DNA of 64,000 nucleotides from DATJHM01 sp035493895 (GCA_035493895.1 DATJHM010000313.1:12648-76647), one strand, 5' to 3'. Positions 44,287 through 52,683 are shown, counted from the first letter of the stretch. Program-made: numbers and translations. The notes: generated from the sequence alone by a model not told the origin.

Positions 44287-44862
44287 TTATTCTTCAGAAG
44301 AAAGAGTTACATCCTCATAAAGAGCCGCCACCGGAAAATGCACATTCAGACTTGTCAGATACAATTCATCTTCAAGAGAGAAGATGTACAGCATCCATAA
44401 GTTTCTTCTTTCGCGCCGAAACACTTCCACGGACGGATGCTGGGGATCGATGAGCACATATTCTTGAATCGTTGGCAGTTGTCTATAATAGGTGAACTTT
44501 CTGCCTCGATCAAAATCTTCAGTACTCGGTGAGAGCACCTCAACAATCACGCACGGTGCGAGCAAGATATCAGATTGCCCATCTTCTTGCTGACCACAAG
44601 TGACCGTGACATCAGGATACACTACACGATTCCCGGGTAGGCGCACTTTGACATCAGAGTTATAGACGCGGCAAGGACTTTCGCGCAGGAGAGCATGCAA
44701 AGTTCGTGCTATGTTAAAACTGACGGTAGCATGGTCGAGTGTCTCCCCTGCAAGCAGCCTCACATACCCATCTATATATTCATAGCGCACATCAGTGCTC
44801 TTACGATCCAGCTCAAAATACTCTTCAATGGTCATTGTTCGACGTTCTGGCTGAGCGGTCAT
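44287..44862 (-). CDS. Uma2 family (PD-(D/E)XK-fold) putative endonuclease
   Basis: A 191-residue member of the Uma2/DUF820 family: MTIEEYFELD at the start, YEYIDGYVRLLAG, HATVSFNI, the active-site aspartate in VVYPDVTVTCG, and IVEVLSPSTEDFDRGRKFTYYRQLPTIQEYVLID. The D...ExL-type arrangement is that of the restriction-endonuclease fold. Such genes are abundant in Chloroflexota and Cyanobacteria and are thought to come from mobile elements; the real function is not established. The gene begins at the edge of a probable IS200/IS605 remnant. Confidence 0.88.
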   Translation of the reverse strand: MTAQPERRTMTIEEYFELDRKSTDVRYEYIDGYVRLLAGETLDHATVSFNIARTLHALLRESPCRVYNSDVKVRLPGNRVVYPDVTVTCGQQEDGQSDILLAPCVIVEVLSPSTEDFDRGRKFTYYRQLPTIQEYVLIDPQHPSVEVFRRERRNLWMLYIFSLEDELYLTSLNVHFPVAALYEDVTLSSEE

Positions 44863-44876
44863 CTGATTGCGGCAAG

Positions 44877-45250
44877 GAGACCTCGCGCCAAGAGGCCAGG
44901 GAGGAATTGCCGCCTCTCCTTTCTGAACGACGTGACCTGCCCGAAGGCAGAGCGTTTTCTGTCGGAACGCTCAAAACCCCTCCTCTCAGCTTGCGCATTG
45001 AGGGTAATGTGTGCCTCGACGATGTTCGCAGGCGGTACTTTCTTCTGAGCACTGAGTATAACCCACGCTCTGTTTAACCCAGAAGTTCTAGTGCGGCACG
45101 CTGGCAACGCACGCGCCGGTAGGAACGTGAACGCTTCCTGCGAACGGAGCCCCATCAGCCTGGATGCAAGCATCAAAGCTGGTGGCCGGGTCTGGTCATG
45201 TTCGGGCTTACAACTCTCCTTGCGGGTCACTGCAAGCCCCGGCTTTCAAT
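44877..45250 (-). mobile_element. Probable decayed 3' end of an IS200/IS605 (TnpB-type) element
   Basis: No intact gene is present. On the minus strand the region holds three structures common at TnpB right ends: GGGCTTGC / GTAAGCCC (about 45204-45240), a frame encoding VRRKRSRSYRRVRCQRAAL before a stop, and at the far end a large hairpin GCGGCAA / TTGCCGC enclosing CCTC / GAGG (about 44872-44915). The zinc-finger and RuvC parts of TnpB are missing. The assignment rests on layout and should be treated as tentative. Confidence 0.35.
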
Positions 45251-45281
45251 ACCGGAGTCCATGACAGATGTTTCCTCCTCT

Positions 45282-45320
45282 CTTCTTTTGTGCTCCTAGA
45301 TACAGAGAGCACAAAAGAAG
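45282..45320. repeat. Perfect 14-bp inverted repeat
   Basis: CTTCTTTTGTGCTC (45282-45295) pairs perfectly with 45307-45320, loop of 11. It lies 52 bases past the stop of the zinc alcohol dehydrogenase gene and may act as its terminator, although no separate T run follows. Confidence 0.6.
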
Positions 45321-45371
45321 CACGGGCCCCACCACCTGCATTATAGCATGATCGCAAAGAGTAGCTCTGGT

Positions 45372-46391
45372 CTACATGGTAATTACAGCTTTTACAATGC
45401 CGCTGTTACGATCTAGCCAGCGAGGGAAGGAGTCGACCACTTCCTCGGCAGTAGCGCGATGCGTAATCCAGGGCGTAATCTGAATGCGTCCGGCTTCCAT
45501 ATCAGCGATGATGCGGCGAAAATCGGCGGCGGTCGCGTTGCGGCTGCTAAGGATGGTGAGTTCGCGGCGGTGAAAGTCGGGATCGTTGAAGGTGATATCG
45601 CCCTGAAAGAGGCCAACGAAGATGATGCGCCCACCCTGGCCAGCATACGAAAATGAGGTATGCATGGAGCGTGGGTTGCCCGTGGCATCAAAAACGGCGG
45701 TGGGCAGGTCGTCGCCAAACCGGTCACGTAGAGCCGCCAGAAAATCCCCTTGCCCGGATAAACAGGTTGTTTGCGGCCAGTGCTCCTGACAGAATTGCAG
45801 ACGCTGCTCGCTCACATCCATTACGATAACCTCCGCACCTGCCAGTACTGCGAATTGAGTAACAGCCAGACCGATCGGGCCAGCGCCTACAACTGCGACA
45901 CGCTCGCCCTCGTGTAACTGAGCACGTGAGACGGCGTGTGCGCCGATGCCCAGCGGCTCAATCAGAGCCAGTTGAGAGAACGAGAGGGTCGGCGATGGGT
46001 GAAGATACTGGAGCGGCACATGAATATATTCACGCATGCCACCATCTATGTGTACGCCCAGAACCTGGAGACTCAAGCAGCAATTGGGCTTGCCGCGCAG
46101 ACAGGCCGGGCAATGTCCACAATGAAAGTAGGGCTCGACGGAACATTTTGTCCCGGCAGTCAGACCGCGTTCGTTTTCGCCGATCGCAAGCACCTCAACG
46201 CCGAGTTCGTGCCCGAGGATACGCGGATACGAGAAAAAGGGCTGGTTACCCTGGAAGGCGTGTAGATCGGTACCACAGACGCCGATCTGCCTGACACGCA
46301 CCAGCGCTTCGCCCGGTTCTGGCGCTCCTGGTTCTTCAGTATGTGTAAATCGCAATTGACCCGGTTGTTCCAGTATGATTGTTTTTTGCAT
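45372..46391 (-). CDS. Zinc-dependent alcohol dehydrogenase (sugar-acid/polyol type)
   Basis: A 339-residue medium-chain dehydrogenase. Catalytic zinc ligands are in GVCGTDLH (Cys39) and GHELG (His-Glu, near 60); the structural zinc site is the four-cysteine lobe CGHCPACLRGKPNCC near 91-105; the Rossmann motif is VVGAGPIGLAV near 168. Relatives oxidise L-idonate, L-galactonate, threonine or sorbitol. Last gene of a five-gene sugar-acid operon, starting 17 bases after the kinase gene, so a hydroxy-acid or polyol substrate is likely. Confidence 0.9.
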   Translation of the reverse strand: MQKTIILEQPGQLRFTHTEEPGAPEPGEALVRVRQIGVCGTDLHAFQGNQPFFSYPRILGHELGVEVLAIGENERGLTAGTKCSVEPYFHCGHCPACLRGKPNCCLSLQVLGVHIDGGMREYIHVPLQYLHPSPTLSFSQLALIEPLGIGAHAVSRAQLHEGERVAVVGAGPIGLAVTQFAVLAGAEVIVMDVSEQRLQFCQEHWPQTTCLSGQGDFLAALRDRFGDDLPTAVFDATGNPRSMHTSFSYAGQGGRIIFVGLFQGDITFNDPDFHRRELTILSSRNATAADFRRIIADMEAGRIQITPWITHRATAEEVVDSFPRWLDRNSGIVKAVITM

Positions 46392-46408
46392 GAGTTCAAT
46401 CTTCTCCT

Positions 46409-47848
46409 TTATGCATTCAGCGTCTGCACGGCCTGCCCAAGACTTTCGGCATTGCCCACATTGCCAGGGAAGACGACATATGGGATGCCCTGGAAGCGTG
46501 TGCCTGATTCCAGCGTCCAGACGGAGACGCCGGGCAGGATCTGGCCGAGGACACGAGCACTGGTGGCCCCAAAGCCATGTTGCGCGATAATGTGGCTGGT
46601 AATACCACCCTTGGCGATAATAAAACGAGGCCGTTCTGCTATGCCATGAACGATCGCAATCAGGGCGGCAGAGACTTTCTTGCCAATCGCGAGGCTTTCA
46701 TCATCACTTGTGCCTGTAATGAGCTTCCGGCTGGTATAGAGTATGCCGGTATGACCCGCAACGATCGCCTCGTCTAACTGCCGACTCAGGTCGCGATAGA
46801 TGGTGTCTACATCGGCGGCGGCCTGAAGGATGCGTTCAACAGGCAGTTCGATGCCCACCACGCCATCTTGCGCAAGCAGATTCTCTAATTGGGCGCTACT
46901 ACCGGGGACGTATGAACCGACCACAACCAGTCCGCCAGCCTGCGTCATGGGTGTTCCGCGCATAATCTGGTCGGTTGTCAGCAAGGGTTGAGGGGTCACT
47001 GCTCCGCGCAGGCGCACAAAGCTGGCTGCTGTTCTGTACAAGAAGCGCTTTCCGGCGGCTTCCGCGCGCAGGAGACCGAGAACGACAATCGCCAGATCAC
47101 CGTAGCTTGCCGCATTCACGACAACGGGCGTATTAGCGGTAAGCGTCTCCAGCATGGCAGCAACCGCTTCTGGTCCTCCCTGGCGAATCTGCGCCAACTC
47201 GATGCTGGCAACCTGATCTGCGCGCCAGTGACCATTGCTCTTTTCCTCGACCCAGGCTGGCAGATAGGATGTTGTGTAGCCGAAAACACTGTCCCGAGCG
47301 AACGGCGTTTCGTGTGCAGGCTGAAGGATATCGGCAGCGTCACCGGAGCCAGCGACATAATGCGTATTCCCGATGGTATAACGACCCCCCTCGAAAAAGG
47401 CGGGGATGAGCAGATGAGCGGGGAGAGATTGCTCACCCGGAGCACGCAATGTTTCGGCGAGCGCGAGCACTTCCGCTGGATAATGGCCGCGCAAGGTGGA
47501 ATCACTGCGGCTGGCAACGACGAAATCGACGCCGGTTATTCGCGAGGCATCTACGAGTTGTAGCGCCAGATCGCGATTGAGCTGAACCGCTTCCGCCTGT
47601 GAGAGACTGCGCGAATTGGTCAGAATATATATGAGAGGAGATTCACCGCGCAACGCAGCAACGAGCCTGTCCCGGTCCCAGGTCAGCAGTAATTCGATAT
47701 CATGCAGCGTCTGAGGGCCGGTAGGATCATCATCGATCACAATAAACTTCCGCTTGCTTTCAGCGACCATGCGTTGAATCTCCGCCAGAAAATGCGTCTC
47801 ATCTGGCTCAGGAGGCAACTGAGCAAGCAGTTCTGTTAACATAACCAT
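46409..47848 (-). CDS. Four-carbon acid sugar kinase family protein (OtnK/DtnK-like)
   Basis: A 479-residue kinase of the DUF1537 group, which phosphorylates D-threonate, D-erythronate or 3-oxo-tetronate. The N-terminal domain has the hallmark VIDDDPTGPQT near residue 38-48 and SRSDSTLRGHYPAE; the C-terminal nucleotide-binding domain has VVGSYVPGSSAQLE and FIIAKGGITSH. The start is ATG at 47848, sharing one base with the stop of the preceding dehydrogenase gene (TGATG); a TTG one codon earlier is less likely. Translational coupling with a 3-hydroxyisobutyrate-dehydrogenase-like partner is the standard arrangement in tetronate pathways. Confidence 0.9.
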   Translation of the reverse strand: MVMLTELLAQLPPEPDETHFLAEIQRMVAESKRKFIVIDDDPTGPQTLHDIELLLTWDRDRLVAALRGESPLIYILTNSRSLSQAEAVQLNRDLALQLVDASRITGVDFVVASRSDSTLRGHYPAEVLALAETLRAPGEQSLPAHLLIPAFFEGGRYTIGNTHYVAGSGDAADILQPAHETPFARDSVFGYTTSYLPAWVEEKSNGHWRADQVASIELAQIRQGGPEAVAAMLETLTANTPVVVNAASYGDLAIVVLGLLRAEAAGKRFLYRTAASFVRLRGAVTPQPLLTTDQIMRGTPMTQAGGLVVVGSYVPGSSAQLENLLAQDGVVGIELPVERILQAAADVDTIYRDLSRQLDEAIVAGHTGILYTSRKLITGTSDDESLAIGKKVSAALIAIVHGIAERPRFIIAKGGITSHIIAQHGFGATSARVLGQILPGVSVWTLESGTRFQGIPYVVFPGNVGNAESLGQAVQTLNA

Positions 47849-48789
47849 CAATTTTTCGCGACTTCGCCCTTTCCGTGTTCCTCAACTTGCACAGTTTGCG
47901 TTTCCAGACCGGCAATATCCTGCATCAGCTTGATCAGAATAGAATCATCCAGGAAATCCCAGCCACGGCTATGCGCCATCTTGTAGAGCTGGTAGGCGGC
48001 GCTGCCCAGAGGGAGAGGATAGCCAAGTTGATCGGCAGTATTGACGACGTAGCCAAGATCTTTCACGAGAATGCGCAGGGCACTCTTCGGAGACGTAAAC
48101 TGTTCGGCAACCATACGTGGTCCCCGATCGGACAAAATCCAGCTATTGCCAGCGCTTTGCGAAATGATTTCCAGAACCATGGCCTTATCCAGACCAAGCT
48201 TTTCGCCCAGCGTCAGAGCTTCTGCGGCTACGGCATTATGCACGCAGACCATCAACTGATTGAGCATTTTTACGGCCTGACCATCGCCCGCATGCTGCCC
48301 GATATGGTAGATATTCGAGCCAAGAACGGAGAGGATGGGGCGGCAACGCTGCACAACTTCATCGGTGCCACCAATCATAATGCTCAAAGCACCCTGCATC
48401 GCGCCCTTTTCGCCGCCACTGACAGGCGCATCCAGATAATCAATGCCTGCTTCCTGTAAACGGAGCGCGGTTTGCTTGACTGTCTGCATGCTCATCGTGC
48501 TCATACCCATGACGACGGAACCAGGTTTGAGGGCAGCCAGCGCATTGCCGGGCTCAAAAAGGGTCGCCAGAAACTGGGCGTCATTGACCACCATGATCAT
48601 AAGAAAATCGCTCTCAGCCGCCGCTTCCGCCGCACTGTGGGCTGCGGTTGCGCCTGCTTGCACCAGGGACGCGACCGCATTTTCGTTGATATCATAGACA
48701 GTACAGGAGAAACCAGCCTGTAATAGTCTCTGCGCCATCGGATAGCCCATGACGCCAACGCCGATACAACCAATACGTGGTGTAGCCAT
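47848..48789 (-). CDS. NAD-binding hydroxyacid dehydrogenase (L-threonate/3-hydroxyisobutyrate type)
   Basis: A 313-residue beta-hydroxyacid dehydrogenase. It has the Rossmann motif IGCIGVGVMGYPMA at residues 6-19, the substrate loop DAPVSGGEKGA near 122, and the catalytic lysine in AVKMLNQL near 170. In sugar-acid operons this family (LtnD) oxidises threonate at C2 to feed the adjacent kinase, which fits here. The ATG at 48789 follows AAAGGCAGAG; an upstream extension of 65 codons in the ORF overlaps the next gene and is rejected. Confidence 0.92.
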   Translation of the reverse strand: MATPRIGCIGVGVMGYPMAQRLLQAGFSCTVYDINENAVASLVQAGATAAHSAAEAAAESDFLMIMVVNDAQFLATLFEPGNALAALKPGSVVMGMSTMSMQTVKQTALRLQEAGIDYLDAPVSGGEKGAMQGALSIMIGGTDEVVQRCRPILSVLGSNIYHIGQHAGDGQAVKMLNQLMVCVHNAVAAEALTLGEKLGLDKAMVLEIISQSAGNSWILSDRGPRMVAEQFTSPKSALRILVKDLGYVVNTADQLGYPLPLGSAAYQLYKMAHSRGWDFLDDSILIKLMQDIAGLETQTVQVEEHGKGEVAKN

Positions 48790-48871
48790 TACTCTGCCTT
48801 TCGTGTATTGCGCAGGACAGGCTCGCTTCGCTGCGAACCTGTCCTCTTTTACGGGGATTGTGGAAAATAGT

Positions 48872-49735
48872 TCAGGAACGGGCCAGAGCGTCAAAATCCT
48901 CCTGGGTGAGCTGGATCGTCGCGCTGGCAACATTCTCTTCCAGGTGGGCGAGTGAGGCGGTTCCCGGAATCGGTAGCATGGCACTGGAGCGCTTCAGAAG
49001 CCAGGCAAGCACAATCTGGTGAGGTGTCGCATTATAGCGCTTCGCGATCTGATCGAGCTTCTCGCCCGCACTGAGCGGACCACCACCCAGAGGAGCCCAG
49101 GGAATAAAGCCAATGCCCTCACGCTCACAGAAATCGATCATCGCTTCCGACTCGTGGTCGTCCAGGTTGTAGCGATTTTGCACGGTAACGATGGGCACGA
49201 TTTTACGCGCACGCGCCAGCTGGTCAGCGTCGACATTGGAGATTGCGACGTGACGGATCTTGCCCTGCTCGCGCAACCTTGCCAGTTCGCCCATTGAGTC
49301 TTCCAGCGGCACATTGGGATCGACGCGGTGGTATTGGTAGACATCGATCCGCTCAAGACGCAGACGCTGCAAGCTGCCATCCAACGCTTCACGGAGATGT
49401 TCGGGGCGGCCATCCCTCGGCCATACGCCGGGGCCGGTACGTATCAATCCACCCTTGGTCGCGATGATCACGCCCTCGGGATACGGATAGAGCGCCTCAG
49501 CAATCAGTTCTTCGCTGATATTGGGACCGTAGGCATCGGCGGTATCGATGAAGTTGACACCCAGTTCCAGCGCACGGCGTAGCACGGCGAGACATTGCTG
49601 CTTATCGGCAGGTGGTCCCCAGATTCCCGGTCCAGTCAGGCGCATCGCCCCAAAGCCCATGCGATAGACGGGAAGATCTCCACCAATGGTAAAAGTGCCG
49701 CTGGCTGTGGCTGGTTTCTGGTCAACGTTCGGCAT
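48872..49735 (-). CDS. Aldo/keto reductase
   Basis: A 287-residue NADPH-dependent TIM-barrel reductase. The catalytic tetrad is visible: Asp64 and Tyr69 in DTADAYG, lysine in IIATKGG, histidine in YQYHRVD. Cofactor-binding residues lie in the C-terminal PIPGTASLAHLEENV. It reduces aldehydes or ketones of unknown identity; within this operon a sugar or sugar-acid carbonyl is plausible. The spacings to the upstream SDR gene (29 bases) and the downstream dehydrogenase gene (82 bases) fit one transcript. Confidence 0.93.
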   Translation of the reverse strand: MPNVDQKPATASGTFTIGGDLPVYRMGFGAMRLTGPGIWGPPADKQQCLAVLRRALELGVNFIDTADAYGPNISEELIAEALYPYPEGVIIATKGGLIRTGPGVWPRDGRPEHLREALDGSLQRLRLERIDVYQYHRVDPNVPLEDSMGELARLREQGKIRHVAISNVDADQLARARKIVPIVTVQNRYNLDDHESEAMIDFCEREGIGFIPWAPLGGGPLSAGEKLDQIAKRYNATPHQIVLAWLLKRSSAMLPIPGTASLAHLEENVASATIQLTQEDFDALARS

Positions 49736-49764
49736 AGAAAGTAACTCCTCATTATGAAAATAGA

Positions 49765-50595
49765 TTAAAGCTGACGCCAGGAATATTGTGGCTCATAGCC
49801 CAATAGTTTGCGCGCCTTCTTAATCGAAAGCAGCGTCTCGAAATCGCCAGTGCCCTCACGCAAGGGAACGCCGGGGAAAACGGCGGCCATCAGTTCGCTG
49901 TTCGTCTGTTTCATGACGGTATCGGCGGCAGCAATAATGAAGGCTTCCGCGCCCTGGATGTCGGCCTCGAGAGAGACACGGCAACTGAGCGCGACATCGC
50001 GCACATCGACGTATCCCCAGAGGTTCCACTTGCGCGCCCAGAGATCTTCTGAGAAGGATGGGAAATTGACATATTGGCCCGGCTCGATGATGTTCGAGAA
50101 GCGCAAACCGACAAAGGGGATGCCGCTTCTGCGACTAAACTGGCGTGCCATTTCCTCGCTGATGACTTTCGAGAGGGCATAGCTCGACTCGGGATAGAGT
50201 GGGTGATCTTCGTCGATGGGGGCATAGACGGGCTTTTCACGATCGAAGGGAAGGCCCAGTGTGGTTTCGCTGGAAGCCCAGACGACCCGCTTCAGCTTCA
50301 GCAGAACTGCGGCACTGAAGATGTTATAGGTGCTCAACGTATTGTTACGAAATGTAGTTTCTTCCGGCTGAAGCCCGGGAGCGGGGATAGCGCCCAGGTG
50401 GACGACGGCGTCTGCCCCATGCAATACTTCGACGGTTTGACCAAAATCTGCCAGGTCTGCTTTGAGATATGCACTCTGTCGTACAGGTGGCGGCAAGAGG
50501 TCGACATTCAGGACTTCATAGCCATGGTCTATGAGGTCTTTAACGACGACGCGGCCTGCTTTGCCGCTTCCTCCGGTTACAACTATCTTTGTCAT
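49765..50595 (-). CDS. NAD-dependent epimerase/dehydratase (extended SDR)
   Basis: A 276-residue SDR with the glycine motif VTGGSGKAGRVV at residues 6-17, VVHLGAIPAPG, the catalytic SSETT and YALSK (Tyr and Lys both present), and LRFSNIIEPGQYV. Short extended SDRs of this type include uronate dehydrogenases and UDP-glucose epimerase relatives. It is the first gene of the sugar-acid operon. Directly upstream is a 53-bp tandem repeat array that may hold control sites; no confident promoter boxes were found. Confidence 0.88.
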   Translation of the reverse strand: MTKIVVTGGSGKAGRVVVKDLIDHGYEVLNVDLLPPPVRQSAYLKADLADFGQTVEVLHGADAVVHLGAIPAPGLQPEETTFRNNTLSTYNIFSAAVLLKLKRVVWASSETTLGLPFDREKPVYAPIDEDHPLYPESSYALSKVISEEMARQFSRRSGIPFVGLRFSNIIEPGQYVNFPSFSEDLWARKWNLWGYVDVRDVALSCRVSLEADIQGAEAFIIAAADTVMKQTNSELMAAVFPGVPLREGTGDFETLLSIKKARKLLGYEPQYSWRQL

Positions 50596-50660
50596 TGTGC
50601 TTCTTTCTTTCGTTACAAAAATTGTTCGAGTGATCTGGGAAATGCCAGCATAGTGTGCAA

Positions 50661-50836
50661 AATGCTACATATCCTACACATCCTACATTGATCCAACTTC
50701 GGATCGGGTGGAAAAATGCTACATATCCTACACTTCCTACATTGATCTGGCTCGGAACCGTGTGGGAAATGCTACACATCCTACATATCCTACATTGTTC
50801 CTGATTTGGGATCGTGTCAAATACGCTACACATTCC
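50661..50836. repeat. 53-bp tandem repeat, about 3.3 copies
   Basis: Units begin near 50661, 50715, 50768 and 50820, each opening AATGCTACA(T/C)ATCCTACA and followed by a variable half with GGATCG or GGAACCG. On the minus strand this reads as clustered TGTAGGA heptamers. The array starts 65 bases upstream of the SDR gene. Related pieces recur at about 51246-51268. Confidence 0.8.
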
Positions 50837-51164
50837 TTCGTACGATTTCGATGCCGTCACCGGGCACGTGACATTCGTACGGTTTCGTTGCCGTCACCCG
50901 GTCAGGTGACATTCCGACGGTTTCGTTGCCGTCACCCGGGCAGGTGACATTCCAACGGTTTCGTTTCCGTCACCGGGCAGGTGACATTCGGACGGTTTCG
51001 ATGCCGTTACAGGTCAGGTGACATTCGGACGGTTTCGATGCCGTTACAGGTCAGGTGACATTCCAACGGTTTCGTTTCCGTCACCGGGCAGGTGACATTC
51101 CAACGGTTTCGTTTCCGTCACCGGGCAGGTGACATTCCAACGGTTTCGTTTCCGTCACCGGGCT
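50835..51164. repeat. 37-bp tandem repeat, 9 copies
   Basis: Nine head-to-tail units of 37-38 bp run directly on from the previous array. The unit is built on CGGTTTCGTTTCCGTCACC then GGGCAGGTGACATTCCAA. Each holds two small palindromes, ACGG/CCGT and GTCACC/GGTGAC. Units 4, 7, 8 and 9 are nearly identical, 5 and 6 are identical to each other, 1-3 are more divergent. There are no unique spacers, so it is not a CRISPR array. Confidence 0.85.
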
Positions 51165-51188
51165 GGCATAAAGCACAGCCCCTACCTG
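51161..51188. repeat. Hairpin repeat B, copy 1
   Basis: GGCTG-GCATAAAGCA-CAGCC followed by CCTACCTG. The loop and the trailing bases recur at 63923-63950, where the stem is GGACCG/CGGTCC, so the stem is conserved in pairing, not in sequence. Confidence 0.55.
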
Positions 51189-51650
51189 TTATGTTTCTTC
51201 GAGCGATACGTTGCCTGACGCCAATGCGAGATTATTGGTATACTCCTACATGGGCTACACATCCTACACAAATGCGGATGTGATGGGAATCTCGGGCTAC
51301 ACGAGAGCTACACCGGGCGACATCGTTGTCGTGAGATATGCTCTCTCGTAGGCCACTAGCTATAGAATACTACATTAGCTACATGTCTTACACGCGAGGC
51401 TGGCGTCTGGACAGGATGTGCTCTTACTCTTTCTTATCGGCAGGGGTAAAGATTTCTTTAGTGCCTTCTGTTTTCCAGGAGATTTGTGGATCGCCACTGC
51501 TCGCCTTCGACGGACTCGCTTCCGGGTAGCTTTCCAACCAAAGCCGTCCGGAAGCATTCCTGGGTCTTGCAGGAGAAGCAGAATGAAGCTCATCCAGGGG
51601 AGAGTGAGGAGCTATTCAACAGATCAAAACCGTTTCAAACCAATTTCCGT
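51189..51650. other. Non-coding remainder of the repeat block
   Basis: Contains a few more TACACATCCTACAC-like words near 51246-51268 and 51375-51395. A minus-strand frame at 51375-51593 is basic and low in complexity with no recognised family, and is not called as a gene. Confidence 0.4.
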
Positions 51651-52520
51651 TTATCGCTCTGCTTTGAGCGGTTTGATGATTTCCTGAAGCACACGTGGGA
51701 TGACCTCTTCCTGTTGGTAGAAGGCGGCGATATTCACGACAATATGGGTTGCCCCGGCCTCAATAAAGCTTTGTGCCGTCTCACGTGCTTGACGAAAATC
51801 CGTATCAGTCGGATGGATCAGAAAGGAGGCTAAGCGTTCGAGCGTACTGGGATCACGCCCGATGGCTTCACAGTGCTGCGTCAGAAGAGCGTTCTTCTCG
51901 CGAAAATTCTCGGCAGTTGGAGCCCCGGCACAACACCACACATTCGCATGTTTGGCAACAACCCGAAGCATGTGGTCGCCTGCTGCGGCAATCATGATCG
52001 GAGGAAACGGACTTTGCAGGGGCTTCGGTTCACTATGGGCCTGGTGTAATTGATAGTAGCGACCCTCAAAGGTCGGGGTGGTTTCAGTCCAAAGCTGCCG
52101 GATGACCTGGCAGGCTTCATCTAGCCGTCTGACGCGTTCGGCGGCGTTTGGAAAGGCCAGGCCATAACCCTGATGTTCCTGTTCATGCCAGGCAGCGCCT
52201 ATGCCAAAATTGAGCCTCCCTTTCGAGATATGGTCCACCGTGACGGCTTGTCTGGCCAGAATAGCGGGATGGCGATACGTATTGCCCGTCACCAGATGTC
52301 CCAGACGCACCCGCTGTGTCTGAGCGGCAAGCGCTGCAAGTAAGGTCCAGCTTTCAAAACAGGGGCCATCTGTAGGCTCGCTTAAAGGCATAAAGTGGTC
52401 GAAGAGCCATATATGGTCAATGAGGGGTTCGCGGTCTGCCTCTAGCCAGATCTCAAGGAGTCGTTGGTAGCTGATATGCTGTTGCGGAGCATGAATGCCG
52501 AAGTATAATGGGTTGTTCAT
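51651..52520 (-). CDS. LLM-class flavin/F420-dependent oxidoreductase
   Basis: A complete 289-residue luciferase-like protein: FGIHAPQQ at residues 7-14, WLFDHFMPL, RVRLGHLVTGNTYRHPAILA with the conserved flavin-contact segment, FGIGAAWHEQEHQGYG, and PIMIAAAGDHMLRVVA. Members use FMNH2 or F420H2. It is a paralogue of the truncated gene at position 1. AGAGAG precedes the ATG. No F420 synthesis gene or flavin reductase is near, so neither cofactor nor substrate can be fixed. Confidence 0.92.
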   Translation of the reverse strand: MNNPLYFGIHAPQQHISYQRLLEIWLEADREPLIDHIWLFDHFMPLSEPTDGPCFESWTLLAALAAQTQRVRLGHLVTGNTYRHPAILARQAVTVDHISKGRLNFGIGAAWHEQEHQGYGLAFPNAAERVRRLDEACQVIRQLWTETTPTFEGRYYQLHQAHSEPKPLQSPFPPIMIAAAGDHMLRVVAKHANVWCCAGAPTAENFREKNALLTQHCEAIGRDPSTLERLASFLIHPTDTDFRQARETAQSFIEAGATHIVVNIAAFYQQEEVIPRVLQEIIKPLKAER

Positions 52521-52630
52521 TAGTTCTCTCTTTCTCTTCTTCCCAGTGCCTAATCGTTTCCTGGGGGAAAGCGGTCAAGCATTACTCAAAAACAGTAACC
52601 GGTTTCGGAGGTTGTCCGCGACCGAATTGA

Positions 52631-52678
52631 TCAGAAGCGTCCTGCACACCCTCTCACCAGTGTGCAGGACGCTTCTGA
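52631..52678. repeat. Perfect 19-bp inverted repeat
   Basis: 52631-52649 pairs with 52660-52678 without mismatch, loop of 10. It begins 5 bases after the hydrolase stop codon. There is no T run, so it may be a Rho-independent-like stabiliser of the 3' end or a protein site. Confidence 0.7.
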
Positions 52679-52683
52679 GAGCC

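Noticed and set aside
44859..45230. Minus-strand 123-codon ORF treated as a standalone gene
   Set aside because: Composition and embedded hairpins fit a decayed element end better than an intact protein; the start codon lies within a hairpin.
50540..50860. Minus-strand ORF of 106 codons with repeated peptide INVGxVGYVAF
   Set aside because: The peptide repetition simply mirrors the 53-bp DNA repeat, the frame overlaps the SDR start, and there is no ribosome site.
50661..51164. Possible CRISPR array
   Set aside because: The repeats are contiguous, with no unique spacers of uniform length and no cas genes anywhere in the window.
51375..51593. Minus-strand 72-codon basic ORF
   Set aside because: Low complexity, no ribosome site, no family; inside a repeat-rich block.
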